Positions 1 to 7,183 of a stretch of 32,011 bases of DNA are shown in pieces. Origin of the DNA: Flavobacteriaceae bacterium (lineage in GTDB: Bacteria; Bacteroidota; Bacteroidia; Flavobacteriales; Flavobacteriaceae); assembly GCA_028277085.1 (NCBI GenBank), contig JANQHL010000054.1, positions 1 through 32,011 on the forward strand, read 5' to 3'. Each line of letters starts with the position of its first letter. Position 1 is the first letter of the stretch. The translations under genes and the position numbers were made by a program. The notes under the pieces were generated by a model. The model was not told the DNA's origin. It was given only the letters and a program-made list of their open reading frames with translations, and did no database searches.

Positions 1-1
1 C

Positions 2-217
2 GATGGTTTGCGAGAGAGTATCGAAAAGGAAATTCCGGACATGCTGGTCATGCTGGAAAGAGAGCATCCTTCCTGGCATGATAAGCTTTTCCATAAAGAC
101 GTGATACGTACCATGGAGCAGAGGATCACCATTCCCCTTTTGGTTTTTAATGCAAAAAATGTTCGTGCAGGATTCGCCGAAACTTACAACGACCCCTCCC
201 GGTTTGAGATAGCCTAA
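2..217 (+). CDS. Universal stress protein, C-terminal fragment (cut by window edge)
   Basis: An open frame runs in from the left edge and stops at 215-217, so only about 71 C-terminal residues are visible. They match the end of the tandem-domain USPs further right: an acidic helix, a DMLVMLEREHPSW segment equivalent to the 'M..xxHxFF' segment in the second domain of those proteins, and an IPLLVFN final strand equivalent to IPFLVM. No start can be assigned because the gene is truncated by the window. A strong hairpin terminator follows at 273-304. The USP array therefore extends left of this window. It is a stress protein of unknown biochemical role. The assignment rests on similarity to its neighbours and is fairly secure despite the short length. 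Confidence 0.7.
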   Translation, partial: DGLRESIEKEIPDMLVMLEREHPSWHDKLFHKDVIRTMEQRITIPLLVFNAKNVRAGFAETYNDPSRFEIA

Positions 218-272
218 GTACACCTAACTTAAACCCTCCCCAGGAACTCGCATTTCCAAAATAGTTTCCTTT

Positions 273-304
273 GGCTAACTCCAATTAGGAGGTAGCCTTT
301 TTTT
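273..304 (+). terminator. Rho-independent terminator after the USP fragment
   Basis: GGCTAACTCC and GGAGGTAGCC form a 10-bp stem with one A/G mismatch around the loop AATTA (283-287), followed by seven T (298-304). It closes the leftmost USP transcript. Confidence 0.85.
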
Positions 305-388
305 CACTCTGATAGGGTGTAAAATAGCCTTTATGGTCGTTACCAAAAAGGGGTAGAATAAAGTGCACCTAAAAGCCTATTCCCCTGA

Positions 389-432
389 ATGATTCAGATC
401 ATTGTGAACTGACCGGATCATGATTTCTTTTG
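389..432 (+). promoter_or_regulatory. Fnr/Crp-like operator and -7 box for the DUF2953/GerW pair
   Basis: ATGATTCAGATCAT (389-402) is a perfect palindrome. A TTCTTTTG box lies 22 bp downstream (425-432), in the register shared by the other operators of the window. The box starts TT instead of TA. Predicted transcription start is near 438, just before the ATG at 445. Confidence 0.7.
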
Positions 433-444
433 CACAAAAAGAAC

Positions 445-951
445 ATGTGGTTAGTGATAGTCTTAGGTCTGCTGCTGCTACTTCTAATTGGTCTTTTACT
501 CATTCCATTACGGTTATACATTAATACCAACAGCAAAACCTATACCGCCAGTGTTGGCCATCTGGTAAAGGCGTATGTGGAAGGGGACCCTTTAGAAATC
601 ATACGTATTCGTGTACGAATACCTGGGTATCAATTCTTTCTATACCCTTTAAAAAAGAAGGACAACGGCAAAAAGAAGATCAAAAAGAAAAGTAAACCAA
701 AACCGTCACGCCAAAAACTGAAGAAAAAAGGGAAATGGGTGCTTCGGTTTTTACGATCATTTAAGCTAAAGGAGTTTTGGCTTACTATAGATACCGGGAA
801 CTATGTAAAGAATGCGCAACTGTACCCCATATTCGGTTTTATCAATCATTTCTACCTGCCTTGTGGTGTCAATTTTCAAGGTGTGAACTGTCTGATAGTA
901 GACCTACGTAGTCGACCCTGGAACATTATTAAATCATTTATTCACTTTTAA
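445..951 (+). CDS. DUF2953-like membrane-anchored protein
   Basis: A 168-residue protein. One long hydrophobic helix (residues about 2-22) is followed by a short segment of beta character. A very lysine-rich stretch comes next (about 68-95, KKKDNGKKKIKKKSK and similar), then a conserved-looking C-terminal part (FKLKEFWLTIDTGNY, then YPIFGFINHFY). The layout resembles the DUF2953 (YtfI) family of Firmicutes, which sits beside ytfJ/gerW. Here too a GerW-like gene follows after 11 bases, so family and context agree. Function is unknown. I start at the ATG at 445; the TTG at 430 lies inside the predicted -7 box. The predicted promoter leaves only a very short leader. The DUF2953 assignment is by pattern and context, not by alignment. 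Confidence 0.65.
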   Translation: MWLVIVLGLLLLLLIGLLLIPLRLYINTNSKTYTASVGHLVKAYVEGDPLEIIRIRVRIPGYQFFLYPLKKKDNGKKKIKKKSKPKPSRQKLKKKGKWVLRFLRSFKLKEFWLTIDTGNYVKNAQLYPIFGFINHFYLPCGVNFQGVNCLIVDLRSRPWNIIKSFIHF

Positions 952-962
952 AATTTTATATC

Positions 963-1331
963 ATGGAATTACATTTTGAGGAACTTTTACAGAAGATCAC
1001 AGAATTTATCAAGTCCGAAGCTAAAACAGAAACCATCGTTGGAGAACAATTTCAATTGGGTGAATTTTTGTGTGTCCCCGTAATTAAAGTGGGCATGGGT
1101 TTTGGCTCAGGAGGCGGTGAAGGTGTAGAAGGAAAAATCCGTAAAGGAGAGGGAATGGGTGCTGGTGCTGGCATGGGTATTGAACCTATCGGCTTTTTAG
1201 TCACCAAAGGTGACGAGATTTCATTTTTAGAAGCTGGAAAAACACATGGTTTAGCCGCTGCTTTTGAAAAAGTACCTGATTTGATCGAGAAGCTTGCAGA
1301 AAACAGAAGAAAAGAAAGAGAAATGGCATAA
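963..1331 (+). CDS. GerW/YtfJ family protein
   Basis: A 122-residue soluble protein. An N-terminal helix with FEELLQKITEFIKSEAKTETIVGE is followed by a glycine-rich core with strings of GxGxG (residues about 43-70). Then comes the family hallmark IEPIGFLVTKGDEISFL and a C-terminal amphipathic helix. This is the GerW/YtfJ architecture, first known from Bacillus spore germination but widespread in non-sporulating bacteria, where its role is unresolved. It is 11 bases downstream of the DUF2953-like gene and probably co-transcribed from the operator promoter at 389-432. A strong terminator follows at 1350-1376. This organism shows no sign of sporulation, so a stress or envelope role is more likely; that is inference. 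Confidence 0.85.
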   Translation: MELHFEELLQKITEFIKSEAKTETIVGEQFQLGEFLCVPVIKVGMGFGSGGGEGVEGKIRKGEGMGAGAGMGIEPIGFLVTKGDEISFLEAGKTHGLAAAFEKVPDLIEKLAENRRKEREMA

Positions 1332-1349
1332 CGCCCCTGACCAAATAGA

Positions 1350-1376
1350 AAGGCCGCATGATTATGCGGCCTTTTT
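1350..1376 (+). terminator. Rho-independent terminator after the GerW-like gene
   Basis: A perfect 10-bp stem, AAGGCCGCAT (1350-1359) with ATGCGGCCTT (1364-1373), encloses the loop GATT and runs into a T tract. It may also serve the convergent minus-strand gene ending at 1475, since A-rich sequence flanks the other side. Confidence 0.9.
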
Positions 1377-1474
1377 AGTACTTTATACATAACTGTTCTT
1401 CTCCTCCCATTTTGTTCAAAGATGATAGGAGATGCGGCTGTGTTACGAATCCCCAACTAGGATCCACTTCGAAT

Positions 1475-2896
1475 TTACAGCATTGTCGTTGGCGCAACAT
1501 AATCTGAAAGATCAAATTTCCCAGTGGCTTTCATTGCGTTGAACCCTCCTTTTACATCGATCAGGTTTTCGTAGCCCAAAGAACGCAGTAACGAAACAAA
1601 CACCATAGACCGGTATCCGCTCCGGCAATGCACGTAATAAATTTTGTTTTTGTCAATTTCAGACAAATTGCTCTTGTAATAGTCCAATGGAAGGTTAGCA
1701 GCATGAAGCACATGTTCCGTATTGTACTCACTTTTTCTTCTAACATCTAAAAGATTCACATGTTCTTCTTCCATAATTGAAGCTAATTTCTCCGCACTTA
1801 TGGACTTTACCTTGTACAATAGTCTACCCGTCTTTTCCCAGGCGGTAACACCTCCGTCTAAGTAGCCTAAAGCGTTATCAAAACCTATGCGTGCCATACG
1901 GGTGGCAACTTCTTCCTCTTTTCCCGCCTCGGCGATAAAAACGATAGGGGTGTTTACATCAACAATGGTAGTGCCCACCCAGTTTGCAAAACTTCCATCC
2001 AGGCCAATATTTATGGAATTGGGGATATGTCCCCACGCGTACTTTTGGGCATCACGAGTATCAATGATGGTGGCCTTGGACTCCTCCAAGACAGCTTCAA
2101 AAGCAGCTGCGCTTAAAGGGGTAGTTCCCTTTTCAACTACGGTATCAATATGCTCATATCCCTTAATATTCAACAAAACATTCTGGGGAAAATACCCCGG
2201 AGGGGGAGTCAAACCAGTTAAAATACTATCTATGAAATCCTCCTTGCTTAGACTAGGATCCAGTGCGTAGTTTGTTTTCTTTTGATGACCCAGGGTATCC
2301 GTTGTTTCGTCGCTCATCATCTTACCGCAGGCACTTCCCGCACCATGTCCGGGATATACAACAACATCATCAGGTAGCGGTAGGATCTTATTACGAAGTG
2401 AATCGAATAAGTGCCCCGCCAGTTTTTCCTGGGTAAGTTCAGCAATCACTTTTTGCGCTAAATCCGGACGCCCCACATCGCCAATAAACAGAGTATCCCC
2501 TGAAAATAGAGAAGTGGGTTTCCCATTTTCATCAATCAACAAAAAGCAACTGCTTTCCATGGTATGTCCGGGAGTATGGATAAGTCGTATTACCGCTTTA
2601 CCCAGTTGAAATTCCTGGCCGTCCTTGGCTGAAATAAAATCAAACCCGGTTTTCATAGTGGTTGGGCCGTAAACGATTTTCGCTCCTGTTTGCGCTGCCA
2701 GATCCACATGGCCGGAAACAAAATCAGCATGGAAGTGCGTCTCAAAAACGTACTTAATTTTTGCTTTTCGGTCTTCCGCCATAGCAATATAAGGCGCTAC
2801 TTCTCGTAACGGGTCTATAATAGCGGCCTCGCCATCATTTTCTATATAGTAAGCCCCCTGGGCCAAACAACCCGTATAAATCTGTTCTACTTTCAT
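1475..2896 (-). CDS. MBL-fold hydrolase with two rhodanese domains (sulfur-transfer/persulfide type)
   Basis: About 473 residues. The N-terminal metallo-beta-lactamase domain carries THFHADF (H54, H56, D58), HTPGHT, GDTLFIGDVGRPDL and YPGHGAGSACG, typical of the glyoxalase-II/persulfide dioxygenase branch. Two rhodanese domains follow. The first lacks its catalytic cysteine (VFIAEAGKEEE where CxxGxR is expected); the second has an intact HCRSGYRS loop. Such three-domain proteins are common in Bacteroidota and are linked to persulfide or thiosulfate handling. An upstream in-frame extension to 3022 exists, but family proteins begin at MKVEQIYTGCLAQG. A terminator hairpin for the preceding gene (2989-3011) lies inside that extension, so I use the ATG at 2896 (2905 is also possible). 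Substrate is inferred. Confidence 0.85.
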   Translation of the reverse strand: MKVEQIYTGCLAQGAYYIENDGEAAIIDPLREVAPYIAMAEDRKAKIKYVFETHFHADFVSGHVDLAAQTGAKIVYGPTTMKTGFDFISAKDGQEFQLGKAVIRLIHTPGHTMESSCFLLIDENGKPTSLFSGDTLFIGDVGRPDLAQKVIAELTQEKLAGHLFDSLRNKILPLPDDVVVYPGHGAGSACGKMMSDETTDTLGHQKKTNYALDPSLSKEDFIDSILTGLTPPPGYFPQNVLLNIKGYEHIDTVVEKGTTPLSAAAFEAVLEESKATIIDTRDAQKYAWGHIPNSINIGLDGSFANWVGTTIVDVNTPIVFIAEAGKEEEVATRMARIGFDNALGYLDGGVTAWEKTGRLLYKVKSISAEKLASIMEEEHVNLLDVRRKSEYNTEHVLHAANLPLDYYKSNLSEIDKNKIYYVHCRSGYRSMVFVSLLRSLGYENLIDVKGGFNAMKATGKFDLSDYVAPTTML

Positions 2897-2988
2897 AGTT
2901 GTCATTGTTATTATTGGTGCAAGTAATTCATTTTCCTGAGCGTCTGCAGTGATATTGGTTACAAAACTTTCTGGTAATCTAAAATAGG

Positions 2989-3011
2989 GCTGTCCAGCTA
3001 AACTGGACAGC
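2989..3011 (-). terminator. Hairpin, probable terminator of the WG-repeat gene
   Basis: A perfect 9-bp stem, GCTGTCCAG (2989-2997) with CTGGACAGC (3003-3011), loop of five. On the minus strand it is followed by CCTATTTTAG, a weak U-rich tail. It lies between the WG-repeat gene and the MBL-rhodanese gene. Confidence 0.55.
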
Positions 3012-3091
3012 GTCTTTATCATTTATTTGAAAAAATTAGTAAACCCATTTCTTGGTTGACATCAAACTGTACCCAACGGTTACTATCGCGG

Positions 3092-3712
3092 TTAAAGATT
3101 GAGTTTTTTCAATTCCCAATTTCCTGCTTTCTTAAAGGCTACCAATTGTGAATTCAGCATTTTGGATGCTATTTTAGGAAGTTTATATCGCGGTTTTTTC
3201 ATCTGGATGTTGTATCTCCGGTTCATAAAATCTACGATTTCGCCATCCACATTCATCACCACTTCATGGAATTTATATTCGTAAATATTCAATTTAAATT
3301 CATTTTGCCCTCTTAACACGGTTTCGTACACTATTCCTGTAGTAAACCCGTCCTCAAATGGCCTTACATTCAGAAATTGGTGCTCAATTACCAGATCTCC
3401 CTTGGCGTCTATAAAACCGTATATCGGAATTTCGTCCACTAGTTTTACGACTAGGCAACGCCCATTGGAGAATTTTGGATAGGCTATAGCTTTCACACCG
3501 TCCTCGTTTGCTTTTGCCTCCTTATTCCAATAAATATCGCTCCTGAAGTCGATCACTACGGTTCCTGATTCATCCATAAACGCCCATTGATTTCCTTGCC
3601 GTACTGCCGCCAGGCCTTCGCTATAGGGAGCCACCTCATCTAGCCCTTTGGGAAGCTGGGCTACTGCGTTGGTACTTACTACAATTATTACTAAGGTCAA
3701 TAGCTTTTTCAT
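3092..3712 (-). CDS. Secreted WG-repeat protein
   Basis: A 206-residue protein with a clear signal peptide (MKKLLTLVIIVVSTNAVAQ, residues 1-19) and WG-type repeats: YSEGLAAVRQGNQWAFMDESGTVVI, then FSNGRCLVV...IYGFIDAKGDLVIE, then FEDGFTTGIV. Each follows the pattern 'F-x-(N/E)-G-x-A ... G-(F/Y)-I-(D/N)-x-x-G'. WG repeats form beta-propeller-like surfaces thought to bind ligands, and catalysis is not expected. The protein should be periplasmic or cell-surface. It lies 26 bases downstream of the DUF2267 gene on the same strand, so it is probably the second gene of that unit and shares the divergent operator at 4242-4255. The C-terminal 40 residues are basic and not repeat-like. Confidence 0.8.
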   Translation of the reverse strand: MKKLLTLVIIVVSTNAVAQLPKGLDEVAPYSEGLAAVRQGNQWAFMDESGTVVIDFRSDIYWNKEAKANEDGVKAIAYPKFSNGRCLVVKLVDEIPIYGFIDAKGDLVIEHQFLNVRPFEDGFTTGIVYETVLRGQNEFKLNIYEYKFHEVVMNVDGEIVDFMNRRYNIQMKKPRYKLPKIASKMLNSQLVAFKKAGNWELKKLNL

Positions 3713-3738
3713 GGTTTCTAATTTTTGTTGCTAACGCT

Positions 3739-4191
3739 TTAAAACATCAGGTTAGAATAGATCATGCTTTTCAATTCTTTGGGCAACGAATCCCGAATAT
3801 CCTCCAATTCCCCCAGGGAGACATATTTTCGCAGATAGATAAACGTAGTTTTGACATACTGTTCGGCAACCTCGTCGCTATATTCAAAATCATTTACAGC
3901 TGCTGCCCCATCGTGCTTTCGCACCAGATCGAGGAAGTCAGCCATGTGTTTAATTCGCATTTTCTTTCCTCTTATTTTCCACCCGTGTACATAAGCCCCT
4001 TTTAAAAACATAGGAAGTTGTGCCATAAATTGTAGCGATTCCTGTACCGGAATGATATCCCGGAGCGCATGTAAAACCGATAGCAGTATTCGTCCGGCTT
4101 TTTCCGTGTTATCCCCTAGATTCATCGCTTTGGTATACTCCTTTAAAAACCTATTTCCCTCGGAGGCGTATTGATTGAAATTTAGTGCCAT
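3739..4191 (-). CDS. DUF2267 family protein
   Basis: A 150-residue protein with the DUF2267 signature: AGRILLSVLHALRDIIPVQESLQFMAQLPMFLKGAYVHGW (residues about 32-71), followed by a second helical half (DFEYSDEVAEQYVKTTFIYLRKYVSLGELEDIRDSLP). The family is helical, of unknown function, and often found near stress genes and USPs in Proteobacteria and Bacteroidota. It is transcribed divergently from the USP at 4333. The shared 141-base gap contains one perfect palindrome with a -7-like box at the same distance on both sides (4212-4219 for this gene), so the two genes are probably co-induced. The ATG at 4191 is the natural family start. Confidence 0.85.
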   Translation of the reverse strand: MALNFNQYASEGNRFLKEYTKAMNLGDNTEKAGRILLSVLHALRDIIPVQESLQFMAQLPMFLKGAYVHGWKIRGKKMRIKHMADFLDLVRKHDGAAAVNDFEYSDEVAEQYVKTTFIYLRKYVSLGELEDIRDSLPKELKSMIYSNLMF

Positions 4192-4211
4192 GCCGTTTTA
4201 TTGAATTGTTA

Positions 4212-4255
4212 CAAAGATGAATTTCCTTCCCATTTCACAAAATGACATAGGTCAT
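4212..4255 (-). promoter_or_regulatory. Operator and -7 box for DUF2267/WG unit (left side of bidirectional operator)
   Basis: Read on the minus strand, ATGACCTATGTCAT (4255-4242) is followed 22 bp later by CATCTTTG (4219-4212), a TAnnTTTG-like box with one mismatch. Predicted start is near 4206, about 15 bases before the gene. Confidence 0.6.
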
Positions 4256-4285
4256 GGTATGCCGCAGAACAGCCGTTTACTTTAG
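4242..4285 (+). promoter_or_regulatory. Operator and -7 box for the USP at 4333 (right side of bidirectional operator)
   Basis: ATGACATAGGTCAT (4242-4255), perfectly palindromic in its outer five bases, is followed 22 bp later by TACTTTAG (4278-4285). The same palindrome serves the minus-strand gene. Confidence 0.75.
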
Positions 4286-4332
4286 CCCTAAATCTTTCGA
4301 AGAAAAGAAAGTCACCCTCCTAAAACGATCTC

Positions 4333-5154
4333 ATGAATACAATAGTAGTACCCGTAGATTTCTCAGAACATTCAGAATACGCATTGGAAGTTGCCGCCAA
4401 TATTGCCAAGAGATTTAAAGTAAAGCTTATCCTTTTTCACATGATTGGTGTATCCGGTTCTGTACTGGCCAAATCGGAATTGGAAGAGCAGGAAGAGGTC
4501 AAGTATTACCTTAAACTGGCACGTGAAAAATTGGCCGCTTTTCTGGACAAACCCTACTTGAAAGGCATGGTACTAGAGACCATTATTCAAAACCTCAAGG
4601 ACTTTTCCGAAGTCGCAGCAGTAGCCCAAGAGCGGCAGGCAGACTTAATCGTAATGGGTTCTCATGGCACCAGTGGTTTAAGCACCTTTTTTGTGGGCTC
4701 CAATACGGAAAAAGTGGTACGTACATCAGAAACCCCTACCCTGGTAATCAAATCAAAGAGGACGAACTTTGACATCGGGACCATTGTATTTGCTAATGAC
4801 CTTCAGCCGGAATATGTATTGGCGTACCAAAAAGTGGAAAACTTTGCCCGGCTTTTTAATGCAACATTAAAATCCGTCTATATCAATACTGTAGGATCAG
4901 GGTTTAGGAGCGATAGCCAAATCCAGGACGATATAGCGCGTTTTGTAACCGCTTTGGGCAAGGAAGTCCACGTCGTTATTTACAACGATTACAATATAGA
5001 ATTAGGGATTTATAATTACGCCAAAAGTATTTCCGCAAATTTGGTTGCTTTACCGACCCACGGCAGAAGGGGGCTAGCACACTTTTTCATGGGGAGTATC
5101 GGAGAAAAGCTGGCCAATACCGCCACACTTCCTGTCCTCACGATCAAAATTTAA
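4333..5154 (+). CDS. Tandem-domain universal stress protein (both halves largely intact)
   Basis: A 273-residue protein with two USP domains. Domain 1 opens with MNTIVVPVDFSEHSEYALEVA and has the complete ATP-binding pattern G-2x-G-9x-G(S/T): GSHG, then TSGLSTFFV, then GS. Domain 2 keeps most of the pattern (THG, RRGLAHFFM, GS), with proline replacing the first glycine. This sets it apart from the other USPs of the window, whose second halves have lost the motif. It probably acts in the cytoplasm as a nucleotide-binding stress regulator; the partner is unknown. It has its own operator promoter (4242-4285), shared divergently with the DUF2267 gene. Its stop codon directly abuts the stop of the convergent TerB-like gene. 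Confidence 0.92.
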   Translation: MNTIVVPVDFSEHSEYALEVAANIAKRFKVKLILFHMIGVSGSVLAKSELEEQEEVKYYLKLAREKLAAFLDKPYLKGMVLETIIQNLKDFSEVAAVAQERQADLIVMGSHGTSGLSTFFVGSNTEKVVRTSETPTLVIKSKRTNFDIGTIVFANDLQPEYVLAYQKVENFARLFNATLKSVYINTVGSGFRSDSQIQDDIARFVTALGKEVHVVIYNDYNIELGIYNYAKSISANLVALPTHGRRGLAHFFMGSIGEKLANTATLPVLTIKI

Positions 5155-5562
5155 TTAGGTCGAAAGCAACAATTGGAGTCTTCCCAAAAACACCAGTTCT
5201 GCCTTATTACTTCCGGCAAAAGCACCAGCAATAGCCCTCGCTGTGGTCATGGTCAGGTTTCGTATTGCAGTAGTGAAAAGAATTTTATGTTCTGAATAAA
5301 AGGCCTCAAAATCTTCATAGCACGCTTCGCCCTCCTTTTCGTATTCCAATAGCCAATCAAATACGGTCTCTATTTGAAAAGCCGCATCCGTACCATACTC
5401 ATCTTCGATATCATCCACTTCCAACCAATGTTCACGGACCACTTCTTTTAGACGTTCAACCTCCCTGGTATGTACACTATTATCAACTATAGCTACAGCA
5501 TAGAAGAGTTTCCCCAGATTTTGATAAAATTCCTTCCCGGTTTTCCTTTTTGCATCCAACAT
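5155..5562 (-). CDS. TerB-like helical protein
   Basis: A 135-residue, mostly helical, acidic protein. The segment FYQNLGKLFYAVAIVDNSVHTREVERLKEVVREHW looks like the first helices of TerB-like domains, which occur in tellurite-resistance and stress proteins and often bind metal through acidic residues (here VDDIEDEYGTD). A C-terminal helix, MTTARAIAGAFAGSNKAELVFLGRLQLLL, follows. No enzyme motif is visible. It is transcribed divergently from the histidine kinase and has its own operator promoter (5587-5630), so it probably belongs to the same stress regulon. The TerB assignment is by pattern only. Confidence 0.6.
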   Translation of the reverse strand: MLDAKRKTGKEFYQNLGKLFYAVAIVDNSVHTREVERLKEVVREHWLEVDDIEDEYGTDAAFQIETVFDWLLEYEKEGEACYEDFEAFYSEHKILFTTAIRNLTMTTARAIAGAFAGSNKAELVFLGRLQLLLST

Positions 5563-5586
5563 TTCCTTAATTTAAGAACTGAAGAG

Positions 5587-5630
5587 GAAAATTACGAATA
5601 CGATAGTGTCTTTTTTATGATCGCGGTCAG
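5587..5630 (-). promoter_or_regulatory. Operator and -7 box for the TerB-like gene
   Basis: On the minus strand CTGACCGCGATCAT (5630-5617) is followed 22 bp later by TAATTTTC (5594-5587). On the plus strand the same site lies only 11 bp before a TAAATTTA sequence (5642-5649) that could be the kinase promoter, so it could repress in that direction. Confidence 0.72.
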
Positions 5631-5653
5631 GATGTACTTCGTAAATTTAAGTA

Positions 5654-7183
5654 GTGAAGCTATTTGAGGAAAACGATATTTTTAGGATTGTATCGGAAGC
5701 TATTTCTGAGGGGATCCTCATAGTGGACCGCAAACTACAAATAGTGGCAAGCAATGCCGCCGCGAATCACATGTTTGGGTATTCTAATCAACAATTGAAC
5801 GGGATCCCGCTAAATTCCTTACTTCCCAAAAAAGCACATAGCATCCATGATAACCACTTTGCCACTTTTCTTGAAAAGGGCAAAAAGCGGCGCATGGGAC
5901 TTGGACTGGACTTGTATGGTGTCCGAAAGGATGGCTCGGAATTTCCTTTAGAAATCGGGCTAAATCCCTTTGTCCTGCTCCGAAAAAAGTATGTGATGGC
6001 GTTGGTAGTGGATATTACGGAACGCAAAAAAGCGGAGCAAACCATAAGCCACTGGTTTCGCATTTTCGATGAATCCCTGAACGAAATTTACGTCTTTGAA
6101 ACGGAATCATACGCTTTTTTAAATGTAAACATCGGAGCACAACGCAACCTTGGATATTCCCTTGAAGAATTGGGAAAGATGTCCATTCTTGATGTAGAAT
6201 CGGAACTAAATCCGGATAGCTATTCCAGACTTGTTTGGCCCCTGCTTCATAAGCGGAAAGAAAAGATCGAGTTTGAAACAATTCACCAACGGAAGGACGG
6301 TTCTTCGTACCCGGTAGAGGTACATCTACAATTGTCTACCCTGGGAAAGCGACAGGTAGGGGTGGCTATTGCCCTGGATATCACAGAACGCAAAAACTAT
6401 ACCCAACGCCTTGAGCGAACCGTAGAAGAACGCACCCTACAACTTCAGGAAGCGCTTGCTAAAGAAAAGGAACTCAACGAGCTTAAAACCAAATTTTTGT
6501 CCTTGGTGTCCCATGAATTCAAGACACCTCTAACCAGTATTTTGACGTCGATCTCCTTACTGTCTAAATACACGGAAACACAACAACAAGAGAAACGGGA
6601 CAAGCATATCCAGACCATCAAATCCAAAGTAAAGTATTTGGATAATATCCTTTCTGACTTCTTATCTATTGAACGTTTGGAAACAGGGAAAGTAAAGTAC
6701 AACCTCACCCGTTTTCCCTTAAGCAAACTGATCAATGAAGTAGTCTACAGCTCAAATACCCTGTTAAAAGAAGGGCAACGTATTCTGTATCCGGAGAATA
6801 TTGATGGGGTAACTGTTCGCTTTGATGAAAAGATCATGGGCCTTGCCTTATCCAATTTAGTACACAACGCGATAAAGTACTCACCGGAGAATACCAATAT
6901 TGAGGTTTTGGTGGAACAACAACAAGCTTCGCTTTTGATCCATGTAACGGATCAAGGTATGGGCATTCCCAAAGAAGATCAGCCTTTTATTTTTGATCGG
7001 TATTTCCGCGCAAGTAATGTGCTTACAACCCAGGGTACAGGAATAGGCTTAAACATTGTGAATCAACATATGGATAATCTTGGTGGGGAGATTGGTTTCG
7101 TAAGTGAATTGGGAAAAGGTTCCAGATTTACCATGGTAATACCAAACAAAATAGAATCGTATGAAGAAAATCCTGTTGGTTGA
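5654..7183 (+). CDS. PAS-PAS sensor histidine kinase
   Basis: A 509-residue kinase with no membrane segment, so a cytoplasmic sensor. PAS 1 spans about residues 5-120 and PAS 2 about 130-245, each ending in a PAC-like V.DITERK motif. A coiled coil follows, then HisKA with SHEFKTPL (phospho-acceptor His287), and a HATPase with N-box LVHNAIKYS, G1 DQGMGIP, F-box FDRYFRAS and G2 GTGIGL. All catalytic motifs are intact. The start is GTG at 5654; a stop codon lies two codons upstream and no nearby ATG would keep PAS 1 whole. It overlaps the response regulator by 23 bases, so the two are translationally coupled and should be cognate partners. No heme-binding or cysteine-cluster signature is evident, so the signal sensed is unknown. 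Confidence 0.93.
   Translation: MKLFEENDIFRIVSEAISEGILIVDRKLQIVASNAAANHMFGYSNQQLNGIPLNSLLPKKAHSIHDNHFATFLEKGKKRRMGLGLDLYGVRKDGSEFPLEIGLNPFVLLRKKYVMALVVDITERKKAEQTISHWFRIFDESLNEIYVFETESYAFLNVNIGAQRNLGYSLEELGKMSILDVESELNPDSYSRLVWPLLHKRKEKIEFETIHQRKDGSSYPVEVHLQLSTLGKRQVGVAIALDITERKNYTQRLERTVEERTLQLQEALAKEKELNELKTKFLSLVSHEFKTPLTSILTSISLLSKYTETQQQEKRDKHIQTIKSKVKYLDNILSDFLSIERLETGKVKYNLTRFPLSKLINEVVYSSNTLLKEGQRILYPENIDGVTVRFDEKIMGLALSNLVHNAIKYSPENTNIEVLVEQQQASLLIHVTDQGMGIPKEDQPFIFDRYFRASNVLTTQGTGIGLNIVNQHMDNLGGEIGFVSELGKGSRFTMVIPNKIESYEENPVG

Noticed and set aside
1052-1456. A 134-residue minus-strand ORF opposite the GerW-like gene
   Set aside because: It mirrors the glycine-rich GerW coding sequence (giving proline/serine runs) and crosses the terminator at 1350-1376.
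2949-2962. GTGATATTGGTTAC as a possible operator for the MBL-rhodanese gene
   Set aside because: One half has TAA in place of TGA on the minus strand and the proximal half ends in C rather than T, although a TTACTTGC lies at the array spacing (2926-2919). It is too degenerate to count among the 14.
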